A DNA stretch of 64,000 nt from Paraburkholderia sp. LEh10 (GCF_017814945.1 NZ_JAGIPX010000019.1:80201-144200), one strand, 5' to 3'. Shown: positions 54,211 to 63,615, counted from the first letter of the stretch. Notes: generated by a model from the sequence alone, not told the origin. Numbers and translations: made by a program.

Positions 54211-55188
54211 ATGGATGTCACGATTTCCGAGGACAAGCCCGTTCTCAGCGTTATCATGCCGGTCCACCACGGCGAACGCTTTATCAGTCATGCGCTCGCA
54301 TCCGTTGCGGATCAAGTCCCGCTCAGTGAGCGGAAAACAGTTGAGGTTCTGGTGATCGAAATGGCAGACGACAGTCCTTCACTTGAAATTGCACGCACGT
54401 TTTCCGATCGCATGCGGTTACGCGTGATAGTGCGCCCTGATTTGCGTATGTGGCATGCGAAAACGAACTTGGGTGTCTTGGAAGCAACTGCTGATCACGT
54501 GTGTTGGCTTCATCAGGACGATTTCTGGCTTCCAGGTCGCTTCAACGCAGTCAGAAAGTGGATAGCCGAAGCACCCGGCGCTGCGTTGCACATCGCTCCC
54601 AGCTGCTTTGTCGACGCCAAAGGTGCATCGCTGGGTCCGTGGCATTGCCCGTTCGACGCCAGCGGCCCTGTACCGCGGGAAAAGTTCTTGCGTCATCTTC
54701 TCGTGCAGAATTTCGTCGCGGCCCCAGCGCCGGTATTTCGCAAGGACGCGTGGCTGGCTTGCGGTGGCCTCGACGAAACCCTCTGGTACACGGCTGACTG
54801 GGATATATGGCTCAAATTGGCCGGGCAAGGCGAAGCCTATTTCCATGAGCAAACCTCCACCGCGTTTCGCGTACATGGCTCATCGTTAACAGTTTCCGGT
54901 AGCCGCGATGTCGACGATTTCACCAGTCAGTTGAGAATAGTTCTGGAGAGGCACATTGCCGCGCTAAGCGAAAACGCACGAAAGACTATTGGGCCTCTTG
55001 CGGAGACTTCTGTGCGCATCAACGCGGCCTTGGCAAGGGCCGGTATGGGCGACATGAGCCAATTGCCGGGCTCGTTGCGCGCGATGATTTCGTTGGGCCC
55101 ACTCGGCCTGTCCAAGCTTTTGCGCGACAGCCGACTCGTGGAACGCGTCGGCGCGCGCGTCCGCGCCAAGCTCAGAGGGAGCATGTGA
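54211..55188 (+). CDS. Glycosyltransferase family 2
   Basis: 325 aa. GT-A fold: PVLSVIMPVHHGERFISHALASV opening, MADDSPS nucleotide contact, and HQDDFWLPGRF as the DXD-type metal site; acceptor side FVAAPAPVFRKDAWLACGGLDETLWYTADWDIWLKLA with a catalytic-base-like D. Cytoplasmic; builds a surface glycan. The stop TGA overlaps the ATG of the methyltransferase gene by one base, so they act together. Confidence 0.87.
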   Translation: MDVTISEDKPVLSVIMPVHHGERFISHALASVADQVPLSERKTVEVLVIEMADDSPSLEIARTFSDRMRLRVIVRPDLRMWHAKTNLGVLEATADHVCWLHQDDFWLPGRFNAVRKWIAEAPGAALHIAPSCFVDAKGASLGPWHCPFDASGPVPREKFLRHLLVQNFVAAPAPVFRKDAWLACGGLDETLWYTADWDIWLKLAGQGEAYFHEQTSTAFRVHGSSLTVSGSRDVDDFTSQLRIVLERHIAALSENARKTIGPLAETSVRINAALARAGMGDMSQLPGSLRAMISLGPLGLSKLLRDSRLVERVGARVRAKLRGSM

Positions 55189-55817
55189 TGGCGATCGGAT
55201 CACTCGTTCGGGTTCTGTTCGGCCCATACGAACATCGCGTCAGCGAAGCGTATCGATCGATCTATGTCGATCTCGACGGGTTTACCGAGCGCATCCGGCA
55301 CTGGAGACGCGACGCCGTGCGTGTTCTCGAAATAGGATGCGGAGAGGGCGCGATGACGGAACGCCTGGCAAACATCTATCCCCGCGCGGAAATCGTCGCC
55401 ATCGACATCACGCCACGAATAGGTCGGCTGTATCGCGGGCCAACTGATAATGTGCGCTTCTTACAGACGACCGCTCAAGAAATGGCAGCGACGCGGCGCG
55501 CCGAATTCGACCTCATCGTTCTTGCGGACGTCATCCATCACGTCCCCCCTGCTCTCCGAGTCGAATTGTTTGTGGCTGCCAAGTCGGCACTCGCGCACAA
55601 TGGCGCTCTCGTCTTCAAGGATTGGAAACGCGCCAACACCCCGATCCATGCACTATGCTATGCGTCGGATCGTTGGATTACGGGCGATCGGGTCCAATAC
55701 ATGACAGTAATGGAGATGCGTGAAATATTGACCCGCGTCTTTGGTCCTAATTCAATCGCGGCCGAGGCGCACATCAAGCCATGGGGCAACAACATTGCCT
55801 TTCTCGTTAGAGGATAA
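55188..55817 (+). CDS. SAM-dependent class I methyltransferase
   Basis: 209 aa. VRVLEIGCGEGAMTERLA (SAM motif I), EIVAIDIT (motif II acidic) and FDLIVLADVIHHVP (post-I). Coupled to the glycosyltransferase (TGATG), so it probably methylates a sugar or lipid-linked intermediate. A GTG one codon earlier is possible as a start. Confidence 0.87.
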   Translation: MAIGSLVRVLFGPYEHRVSEAYRSIYVDLDGFTERIRHWRRDAVRVLEIGCGEGAMTERLANIYPRAEIVAIDITPRIGRLYRGPTDNVRFLQTTAQEMAATRRAEFDLIVLADVIHHVPPALRVELFVAAKSALAHNGALVFKDWKRANTPIHALCYASDRWITGDRVQYMTVMEMREILTRVFGPNSIAAEAHIKPWGNNIAFLVRG

Positions 55818-55890
55818 AGCGCCGCCCGCGAATCGGGGAGGCTGGCTGTCTGACGGAAACGGCGCTGCGATGCCTCCGCACTCGTTACCC

Positions 55891-55906
55891 GTTTCAATCT
55901 TGAAAC
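55891..55906. promoter_or_regulatory. Inverted repeat (candidate activator site 2)
   Basis: GTTTC-AATCTT-GAAAC, perfect 5-bp arms with the same 6-bp spacer as site 1. The bases to its right (AATCTTGCC) also resemble those at site 1 (AAATCTCGCC). It is about 210 bp upstream of promoter 2. Confidence 0.6.
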
Positions 55907-56102
55907 AATCTTGCCAGCCAGCACCTCGCATCTCGCGGCGGGGCGCTGTCGGGCAGTGACCGTACGCAGCCTTTCCCGGCGGGACTTCTTCTTCGTACCG
56001 AGTCGGCCCGTATGTTACGAGGCTGAAACATTTCGATTGCCAATGACTCGGTTCGCCATGGATCAACGGAAATCCTAGCAGTCGCGCGCGGTTGCAAAGC
56101 CG

Positions 56103-56120
56103 ATGGCACGGTTCCTGCGT
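56103..56120 (+). promoter_or_regulatory. Sigma-54 promoter 2
   Basis: ATGGCACGGTTCCTGC: GG at 56105-56106, 10 bp, GC at 56117-56118; TGGCACG block intact. Points to the GtrB-type gene at 56597. Confidence 0.7.
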
Positions 56121-56240
56121 TTCTTTCGCCATGCCGTGCCGACCAGTAGTCGAAAGAAGACGAACTTGTGTCGGCATCGGCTTGACCTAAAACATAAAGA
56201 AACAGAGAAGACAAACAAGAAACTGACATTCGGGGTGAAT

Positions 56241-56363
56241 ATGAGAACGAGTCCACGAGTCGTAGCCAAAGTCCTGTCCACGCGGATGCACCAACGCCGC
56301 GAAACATCGCCAAGCATGCGAATTCCCGACAGAAAGAGCGCAGATCCGCCGCGAGTGAATTAA
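56241..56363 (+). other. Leader ORF 2 (40 codons)
   Basis: ATG after CGGGGTGAAT; MRTSPRVVAKVLSTRMHQRR ... DPPRVN. Basic peptide in the leader of the gtr cassette. Comparable to the leader ORFs at 49367 and 60601. Confidence 0.3.
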
Positions 56364-56596
56364 ACGAAAAGCAGCAATCGAATTAAGTGACGTAGCTGTG
56401 CGGCATCCCGCGCAAGGTGATTCTGTCTGCCGGACGTGGACATGTCGCGCTCGAACATACAGCACACCTTGCATCGGTGACGTAAGCCGCGCTTTGTCAA
56501 TTTCGGAAGGGCAATGCGTCGATTCCAATCCGTTCCATTTCGGTTTGAATTTGTGCGGCGCGAAATCAACATGCATGCTTCGGGGAGAACAACATC

Positions 56597-57814
56597 ATGG
56601 TCAATCCGATTAGAGTTTCCGCGGTGATTCCTTGTCTAAATGAAGAGAAGACACTGGCGCTATGTATCCGGAAAGCTCAACGCAGCTTCGAGCAACTAGG
56701 CATAACCGGGCAGGTCGTCGTGGCCGATAACGGTTCGACCGACCGTTCTGTGGAAATTGCTCGATCACTCGGCGCGAAAGTCGTTCACGAATTGGTTCGC
56801 GGATACGGTTCCGCGCTTCGCGCCGGCATTTCCGCCGCGGATGGGGAGATCATCATCATGGCCGATGCGGACGACTCCTATGATTGGTCGAATATTCATG
56901 GATTCATCGCCAAGATCGAGGAAGGCTACGACTTCGTCATCGGCAATCGGTTCAAGGGTGGCATCATGCCCAAAGCGATGCCTCCTCTCCATCGCTACCT
57001 CGGCAATCCAGTCCTGTCGACAATCGCAAGGCTGATCTGTCACGTTCCCGTGGGAGATTTCCACTGCGGCATGAGGGCATTCACCCGGGACGCCTTTGCA
57101 CGAATGGAACTGTACACACCCGGGATGGAGTTTGCGTCGGAAATGCTGATGAACGCAGCCCGTAATGGATTGCGCATCATCGAGATTCCGATCGTTCTCC
57201 ATCCAGACAAACGCGATCGTCCGCCACACTTACGTTCCTTTCGAGACGGATGGCGACATCTGCGCTTCATCCTGACTTACGCGCCAACCCAGATCTTCTG
57301 GTTGCCCGGGCTGCTCATGTTTTCGATGGGTTTGCTATTACTGTGCCTGTTGGCCGGCGGTCCTACGACCATTCTCGGCCATTTCGTCGGCTTTCACTTT
57401 CTCGCCCTAGGCAGTCTACTTTCGCTGGTAGGCTTTAATTTCATTGCGATGGGAGTCCTGGCCAAGGTGATCATTGCTGGCAAACATCCGTCGTTGCGAG
57501 GACGTATCGTTCGCTGGGCGACGGGGCCGTGGGCGATGGAGGTCTGCCTGCTTAGCGGGATTGCGGGAGTGGCGCTCGGCCTTATTCTCAACACCGGCAT
57601 TCTCCTTCAGTGGCTGGCGCATCCATTACAGCCTATGGAAAACACGGTACATCTGGCGATCGTTGCGATGACAATGATCGTGCTGGGGATGAACAGTGCG
57701 TTTGCCGCCTTCCTCCTGAACCTGCTGGTATCGGAGCGGGACAGACCGCACGCACGACCCCGCAGTCTGCAGGGAAATGAGGCCCCGATCGATAGTGGCC
57801 TTCAAAACTGCTGA
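56597..57814 (+). CDS. GtrB/DPM1-type polyprenyl-phosphate glycosyltransferase
   Basis: 405 aa. GT2 domain: RVSAVIPCLNEEKTLALCI, VVADNGSTDRS, and MADADDSYDW (DXD at 90-93), then RFKGGIMPKAMPPLHRYLGNP typical of dolichyl/undecaprenyl-phosphate glucosyltransferases. Four membrane helices follow from about 235. It loads a sugar onto undecaprenyl phosphate on the cytoplasmic side. With the GtrA (57966) and the GT-C enzyme (58426) it makes a complete three-part sugar modification cassette. Preceded by the sigma-54 promoter at 56103. Confidence 0.9.
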   Translation: MVNPIRVSAVIPCLNEEKTLALCIRKAQRSFEQLGITGQVVVADNGSTDRSVEIARSLGAKVVHELVRGYGSALRAGISAADGEIIIMADADDSYDWSNIHGFIAKIEEGYDFVIGNRFKGGIMPKAMPPLHRYLGNPVLSTIARLICHVPVGDFHCGMRAFTRDAFARMELYTPGMEFASEMLMNAARNGLRIIEIPIVLHPDKRDRPPHLRSFRDGWRHLRFILTYAPTQIFWLPGLLMFSMGLLLLCLLAGGPTTILGHFVGFHFLALGSLLSLVGFNFIAMGVLAKVIIAGKHPSLRGRIVRWATGPWAMEVCLLSGIAGVALGLILNTGILLQWLAHPLQPMENTVHLAIVAMTMIVLGMNSAFAAFLLNLLVSERDRPHARPRSLQGNEAPIDSGLQNC

Positions 57815-57965
57815 TCCCGTGCACCTTGCCCCCACCTGTTTCGATCAGGCTTCTGCACGTCGTCATCTGCCGCAGCATTGCAAAACCTGCAGGTCGATGG
57901 GGCGAGGGGCAAGTTCGACATGTATAAAGGAATTCCGTAGCGCTTTCGACTACTTGACTGATGCC

Positions 57966-58391
57966 ATGTCCAAAGATCTGACCTTCTGGCCATCCGACTA
58001 TCCGCTGCTCGGCAGATTCCTGCGCTTCGCCTTGGTGGGTGGATTCTGCGCGTCACTGAATCTGCTGATTTTGTGGTTCACCACATCGTGGATCGGTTGG
58101 CACTATTTCTTCGGCATAACGTTCTCTTTTTTCGGGGTCAACTGGATTGGCCTCGTTCTTAATAATCGATTCACCTTCAGCAATGGTTCCCGGCTTCACT
58201 TCGGCGATGTGAAACGTTACTACTTCGTCACGATCGCTTCTCTTTTCCTCAATTTAGTCATGATGCGTATCTTGGTCGGCATACTGGGGATCAACTATCT
58301 GCTGTCCAGCGTGCTCGTCACGCTTATTTTCACGGCGTTCAACTTCCTGGCCCATCATGTTTGGACGTTTTCGGTGTGGACCAGGACGTGA
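57966..58391 (+). CDS. GtrA family membrane protein (second copy)
   Basis: 141 aa, four membrane helices: RFLRFALVGGFCASLNLLILW, GVNWIGLVLNNRFTFSNGSR, and the C-terminal FNFLAHHVWTF. Putative flippase for the lipid-linked sugar made by the upstream GtrB-type enzyme. The start is the ATG of MSKDLTFWP; the 151 bp gap to the upstream gene is non-coding. Confidence 0.87.
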   Translation: MSKDLTFWPSDYPLLGRFLRFALVGGFCASLNLLILWFTTSWIGWHYFFGITFSFFGVNWIGLVLNNRFTFSNGSRLHFGDVKRYYFVTIASLFLNLVMMRILVGILGINYLLSSVLVTLIFTAFNFLAHHVWTFSVWTRT

Positions 58392-58425
58392 CCGCGTATC
58401 AGAATTTCGAGGCTGGGAGAAACAA

Positions 58426-60111
58426 GTGAGGAGTGTCGGAAAACGAACACCTTTAACCCAAAGGCTATCGTCCCCTGCTGTGCTGCTGGCCATCAGGACC
58501 GGAATTGGCGGAAGCATCTGCGCGCTCCTGCTCGCAGCCGATACGCCTGTATCAAAGATTTTTTCAAACTTCTTTGCCTACCTTCTCAATACCTATGATC
58601 GTCCGGCAGCGTACCTGAGCCTGCTGGTGTTGTTCATCGCCATCGCTGCATCTCCATTCTGCTGTCGCCTGCCCGCCGTCGCTGCAGCATGCGGCCGCCA
58701 TCCGTGGCGCCTGGCGGCTATGACCGCTGTAACGTTTGGCCTAGGCGCGCGTTTCGTCTATCACGTCCATCCGTTGTCGATGGACGAGTATGCGGTGTGG
58801 TTTCAGAGTCGCATCTTCGCCAGCGGCGCACTGACTGGACAATTTCCGCCCGAGTGGCTGGATCGGCTGATCTACACGCCGTTCCAGAACTATTTCCTGG
58901 TCGTGTCCCGTACCAGCGGTCAAGTGGCCTCCGCCTATTGGCCCGGCTTTGCCTTGGCGATGGCGCCCTTCAGCCTGATCGGGGCCGAATGGCTATGCAA
59001 TCCCGTGCTGTCGGCGCTGACACTCGTCGCCATTGCCCGCACCTGTCGCCTCGTCTTTCCGAAAGAGGAAGCGGCGCCCGGCTGGGCCATGCTCTTCACT
59101 CTGGCGTCTCCTGTTTTCGTGGCCTCGGGCATTTCCTACTATGCGATGACGGGCTTGCTGCTTGTCAACCTGGTCTTCGTCTGGGGGTTTCTTCAACCGA
59201 CACCGCGTCAGCTTTTCGTCAGCGGCGTCATTGGCTCGATTGCATTGACCTTCCACAATCCGCTGCCCCATATTCTCTTTGCTTTCCCATGGCTGATCTG
59301 GTTTCTCTTTCAACGTCCGTCTTGGCGACAGATGCTTGCACTCGCCGCGGGATATGCGCCCCTCACCTTGCTGCTGGGCATCGGCTGGGTCCTGTTCAAG
59401 GCGCATATCACAACCGATATTGCGACTCAGTCGGTTCAACCCGCATCCCGGGGTATCCTCGATACGATCGCGTCGGCCTTTTGTTTGCCCGGAATATTGA
59501 TACTCTTCATTCGACTCGCCGGCCTCATCAAGCTATGGATATGGGCGATGCCCGGCCTGCTGATCCTGGCCGGCATGGGATACGCCCGCAGGCGAGAAAA
59601 CGTCGCCGTACAGCTACTTGCAGCGTCAGCCGTGCTGACCTTCTTCGGCTATTTCTTCGTTCCATTCGACCAGGGGAACGGTTGGGGGTACCGTTATTTC
59701 CATCCCGCCTGGAGTGTCCTTCCCCTCCTGGCAGGCGCAGCCGTAATCGATGCGTTTCCGCGCGAGCGCGCAGATGCGCTCCCCGCACTTCGGAATTTGG
59801 CGGGATCCCTGATTATCTGCAGCCTACTAATTCTTGTGCCGTGGCAATTGAGGAATATCGAACACCACATCGGCACGCAGTTGGCCCGCCTGCCGGACGT
59901 CCCGAGCGACACGCGAAGCATCGTTTTTGTTTCCGTCAATCGCAGCTTCTTTCTCACCGACCTCGTCCAGAACGACCCTTACCTGCGGAACCGATCGATC
60001 CGCATGATTGGATCAGGAGAACGCGAGGATGAAGAATTTCTGCGCAAAGCTCATATAGTCGCTGTACCGCTACCGGCAACTGACGCCGGACAGGTATGGG
60101 TAATCCGTTAA
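58426..60111 (+). CDS. GT-C membrane glycosyltransferase (Gtr type)
   Basis: 561 aa, 11-13 membrane helices. The first periplasmic loop carries SMDEYAVWFQSRIFASG with Asp120-Glu121, the DE motif of the GT-C (PMT/ArnT) superfamily. C-terminal ~100 residues are soluble. It would move the sugar from the undecaprenyl carrier to a surface glycan in the periplasm. Start is GTG at 58426 with GGGAGAAAC ahead; an open frame upstream overlaps gtrA and lacks support. Last gene of the cassette, 34 bp after gtrA. Confidence 0.85.
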   Translation: MRSVGKRTPLTQRLSSPAVLLAIRTGIGGSICALLLAADTPVSKIFSNFFAYLLNTYDRPAAYLSLLVLFIAIAASPFCCRLPAVAAACGRHPWRLAAMTAVTFGLGARFVYHVHPLSMDEYAVWFQSRIFASGALTGQFPPEWLDRLIYTPFQNYFLVVSRTSGQVASAYWPGFALAMAPFSLIGAEWLCNPVLSALTLVAIARTCRLVFPKEEAAPGWAMLFTLASPVFVASGISYYAMTGLLLVNLVFVWGFLQPTPRQLFVSGVIGSIALTFHNPLPHILFAFPWLIWFLFQRPSWRQMLALAAGYAPLTLLLGIGWVLFKAHITTDIATQSVQPASRGILDTIASAFCLPGILILFIRLAGLIKLWIWAMPGLLILAGMGYARRRENVAVQLLAASAVLTFFGYFFVPFDQGNGWGYRYFHPAWSVLPLLAGAAVIDAFPRERADALPALRNLAGSLIICSLLILVPWQLRNIEHHIGTQLARLPDVPSDTRSIVFVSVNRSFFLTDLVQNDPYLRNRSIRMIGSGEREDEEFLRKAHIVAVPLPATDAGQVWVIR

Positions 60112-60136
60112 TACCGGACGCCTTGCGCGCGTCAAC

Positions 60137-60319
60137 GTGAAAGGCCGACTCGATCAGCTCGGTCGGCGGCGCGAGCATCTGAAGATCCTGCCCGGCGATT
60201 CTGCGGTGGTGTGCGATTCGCCCGACGAGGCACGCGAGAAGCACGCTTTGCTAGACACGCCTGTTCGCGATGACCTCGCATCGCTGTCGATCGCGCTTGA
60301 CCACGAAATCCCACCATAG
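60137..60319 (+). pseudogene. LLM-class flavin monooxygenase fragment
   Basis: 60 codons matching the segment following the barrel core of NtaA/DszA-type FMN monooxygenases: GRLDQLGRRREHLKILPGDS, then VVCDSPDEAREKHALLD. Both ends of the gene are absent. A stray fragment left from recombination. Confidence 0.6.
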
Positions 60320-60396
60320 CGACATTCCGCGGCCGCCAGCAAACCACTGTCTGCGCGCGCCTCCCGAGGCCCGTTAATCCGATTGGCGGATAAAAC

Positions 60397-60416
60397 TTGT
60401 TTCAAAACTGAGACAA
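60397..60416. promoter_or_regulatory. Inverted repeat (candidate activator site 3)
   Basis: TTGTTTC-AAAACT-GAGACAA, 7-bp arms with one mismatch and the same 6-bp spacer as sites 1 and 2; about 80 bp upstream of promoter 3. Confidence 0.6.
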
Positions 60417-60478
60417 ATTAGTGCGGAATCCAACACCAGACGCGGATTTAACGAGCTCCGAATGCGGAACGCGAGCGT

Positions 60479-60496
60479 TTGGCACGGAACCTGCCT
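60479..60496 (+). promoter_or_regulatory. Sigma-54 promoter 3
   Basis: TTGGCACGGAACCTGCC: GG at 60481-60482, 10 bp, GC at 60493-60494; TTGGCACG block intact. Leads to the interrupted paralogue at 60907. Confidence 0.72.
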
Positions 60497-60600
60497 AAGT
60501 TCCAAAAGCGTAAAGAACCAGCTGCACCTATAGTTCCAGCAGAAAGGGCTCAAGGTGCCAGCGCAGTCTGGTCATCGAAGCTGGGCGCCGGGGAAAATAC

Positions 60601-60768
60601 ATGAAGAAAAGCAACTGCTCCATCGCAGTGAAGTCGCTTGCGGGTGAGTGGCCGCACCGTTTCAAACGCGTGGAAACCAAACGCCCACGTGGTATCGCAT
60701 TTAGCACTTTGGCAATGCGCGCCAATGCATCAGGGTGCATGCGCGGTATGCGCATGCGCGTCGCCTAA
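60601..60768 (+). other. Leader ORF 3 (55 codons)
   Basis: ATG after GGGGAAAATAC; MKKSNCSIAVKSLAGEWPHR ... MRGMRMRVA. Basic, Cys-poor. Same leader position and ribosome-site type as the ORFs at 49367 and 56241. Confidence 0.35.
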
Positions 60769-62746
60769 TGCCCGCCTGCCCAAATCCACGTCGATCCCAT
60801 CTTGCCGCTCGTAGCAGCCAACGAGCATGGCGAAGCGCCACGATGCGCTCCGCGGTGACCGGATTGGCGATTTGAACGCCTTCGAATAAAAAGTCGCCAC
60901 CCAGTCATGTCTACTATCAATCGGTACCGGCCCTCAACAATTTCGCTAGCGCTTTCACTGGCGATCCTGTTCCTGCTGGCCCATCCGTACACGGGCATCA
61001 GACACGACGCAGTCCTGTATACGGCCCAAGCTCTTTATAACGCTCACCCGGCTCATTTTGCGCACGACTTGTTCTTCGAATTTGGTTCGCAGGATCACTG
61101 GACCATTTACGGCAAGGTTTACGGCATGCTCGTTTCTGCATTTGGGCTTCGGGCGAGCAACCTAGCGTGCCTGATCTTTGCCCAAGCGCTCTGGTGGGGC
61201 GGAATGTGGCGTTTGGCGAAGGCGCTCCTTCCTCCGCCAGGGCACTGGCTCTGCGTATTCCTCGTCGGCTGCATGCCGTCCTATTACGGCGCGTATTCGG
61301 GCCTCTCTTATGACGAAGCATTTCTCACCGCCCGGCTGCCCGCCGAAGCGCTGGGATTGTGGGCGATTTCCCTTATGCTCGAGCGACGTCATCTCCGCGC
61401 GCTTATGCTCACTGTCGTCGCCTCCGCCGTTCATCCGCTGATCGGCGGCGCATCTCTCGCAATCGTAGTGCTTGCCATGACATCGCAGGTGAAATGGTGG
61501 CAGCTACTGCCATTCGCGCTTGTCGCTTTCGCCGTCATCGAGCTTCTGCCGTTCGAGGCGCTTCACCTGCACCCATTCGATTCAGAATGGCGGGAAATCG
61601 CGCGATTTAACCAGAGGATGCTGTTTCCCACGCTCTGGCATCTCTGGGATTGGAGCAAGGCATGCTGGTCCATTGCATTGCCCGCGGCACTGTGCGCGAC
61701 CGGGTCCCAAGAAAACCGGAAGCTGTGGTCGAATCTGACACTCGTGGGCGTAGCAGGTATCGCATTTAGCACAGTGGCAGATCTGACTGGGCGGGATGCC
61801 GCCTGGATCGAGCTGCAGACATGGCGCACGCTGTGGCTGTTGGCTCTGATGCAGTGGCCGGCGGCCCTTCAGTTAGCCCGGGTCGAGATCCATAGGCGCC
61901 CTGCGCTGATTTGGGTGCTTGGGATCTGCTGGCTGTTGCTCGATGTCGGCGGCGGCATCGTAGCTTTACTGATCGCCATAGCGCTCTACGCAGTGGCACG
62001 TCACAAGTCGCCCGGGACAGCACCGTCCGCTTCCGGCGAGATTCCCATCATCTTGCGGCGCGTGCTGATCAGCGCAACGCTGGTCGCCCTCGTTATCTGG
62101 TTCTTTTTCCAAGAGATTTACGCGTACCGCCGCATGGCGTTTCCGACCGGCAGCGTGGCATTCGCCATACCAGGGCTCGAAGCGATAATCCATACCCGCC
62201 TTGTTGTCGCGCTCGTCACACTGTTGGTCCTGCTCCTTTGGTCACGCAACAGATTCTCGGCCGTTGGTCTTCCAATCACATTGGCCATGCTGGCGGCATA
62301 TGGACTTATCAATATTGATCAACGCTCAGAGGAGGCCAGCATTGTGGAGGCGCAAGCGGATCGCGCGGACCTCGTGCCATTTAACGGCGTGGTTGCACAC
62401 GGCGATATGGTCTATTGGGACGGCCCGTCGGACGAAATTGTCTATCCCTGGCTCATGATGAGGACGTCAAGCTATTTTTCGCCATATCAGGCGTCCGGCA
62501 TGATTTTCCATCGCAAGACCACGTTTGATTCACTTCGGCGCTTTGAAAGGATAAGACAGGATCCGTATGCTGCACGGCCCCGTCACAATAACGATGAAGA
62601 TCCCAAATCGACGTTATTTCCGCCCCCGCAGGCATACGGCCCCCTGACCCAAACCGGCTTGAAACAAGTATGTGCCGATCCACAACTGGACTTTGTTGTG
62701 TCTCGACGCCACTACGCCGGCCTGTCCACGGACCACACATGGTCGC

Positions 62747-63615
62747 CTAGACGGTGTTAGGAACTTCGAAGTACTGGGATCGCATGGACAAGCATAAGCA
62801 TGGCGAAGACGACAAAATGCAGACCAGCGAGTGTTTCGGGCAAGCGTTCGGAGTCACGTGCGAGGCGCCGAAAGCGGTTGAGCCACCCGAAGCTGCGCTC
62901 GACTACCCATCGTCGCGGTAGTAGCACGAAGCCCTTTTTTGCTTCATCGAGCTTGACCACCTGGAGATCGATTCCCTGGTCTCGCGCGGCCTGCGCGGGC
63001 TCTTCGCCCGTGTAACCCTGATCGGCAAAGGCAACTTTCACGGTTTCTCCCGTTGCCTGCTGCACCTGACGCGCCAGCTCTGCCACCTGCGCGCGTTCCT
63101 GCTCGTTGGCCGGAGTCACGTGTACGGCGAGCAGTTGACCCAGCGTGTCGACCGCCATATGCACTTTGCTGCCACGCTTGCGCTTGTAGCCGTCATAGCC
63201 TGCGCGTGGACCGCTTTCACATGTCGATTGCAACGTACGGCCATCAAGGATCACGGCGCTGGGCTGCCCCTGCCGCCCCTGCGCCACACGGACGATCGAA
63301 CGAAGGTCACTCACCATGCACTCGAAACAGCCGGCCGCCAGCCATCGTTGCGTCTGCTGGTACACGAGTTCCCACGGCGGAAAGTTGGTCGGCAGCATTC
63401 GCCACGCAGCCCCAGCGCGAGCCATCCAGCGCAACGCATTGAACATCTCGCGCAACTCATATTTCCGCTGAGGTGCACTCTCATCCATCAACGTCAGATA
63501 CGCTGCCACGAAGCTCCATTCTTCGTCTGACACGTCTGTCGGGTAGGCTTTACGTTTCTCTCTTGTCATGCCTCCAGGGTACCAGGTTTGACCGGAAGTT
63601 CCTAACACCGTCTAG
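62747..63615. mobile_element. IS5-family insertion sequence with CTAG target duplication
   Basis: Element of 861 bp (62751-63611) with 17-bp perfect terminal inverted repeats ACGGTGTTAGGAACTTC, flanked by CTAG on both sides (62747-62750 and 63612-63615). Read with a 2-bp TA duplication, the repeats would be one base longer; both are within the IS5/IS427 range. One transposase gene. Ends are intact, so it is probably recent and active. Confidence 0.92.
62757..63569 (-). CDS. IS5-family transposase
   Basis: 270 aa in a single frame. N-terminal DUF4096-like domain (YPTDVSDEEWSFVAAYLTLM ... MLPTNFPPWELVYQQTQRW), then the DDE core: ILDGRTLQS, VAFADQGYTGEEP, and VVERSFGWLNRFRRLARD (the Y-R-E-K-type region with Glu). 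Many relatives in the IS427 group make this protein by frameshifting; here it is one open frame. Start at the ATG of MTREKRKAY. Confidence 0.92.
   Translation of the reverse strand: MTREKRKAYPTDVSDEEWSFVAAYLTLMDESAPQRKYELREMFNALRWMARAGAAWRMLPTNFPPWELVYQQTQRWLAAGCFECMVSDLRSIVRVAQGRQGQPSAVILDGRTLQSTCESGPRAGYDGYKRKRGSKVHMAVDTLGQLLAVHVTPANEQERAQVAELARQVQQATGETVKVAFADQGYTGEEPAQAARDQGIDLQVVKLDEAKKGFVLLPRRWVVERSFGWLNRFRRLARDSERLPETLAGLHFVVFAMLMLVHAIPVLRSS

Larger units (their letters stand above)
55818..56596. other. Intergenic regulatory region upstream of the gtr cassette
   Basis: About 780 bp: inverted repeat at 55891-55906, sigma-54 promoter at 56103-56120, then a leader of about 470 nt with a 40-codon ORF at 56241. 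Nothing else recognised. Confidence 0.55.
60112..60906. other. Intergenic regulatory region upstream of the second polytopic protein
   Basis: About 800 bp: a monooxygenase gene fragment (60137-60319), the inverted repeat at 60397-60416, sigma-54 promoter at 60479-60496, and a leader with a 55-codon ORF at 60601. The leader shares blocks with the one at 49.3-49.5 kb (GGTGCCAGCGCAG; TCAAACGCGTGG). Confidence 0.6.
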
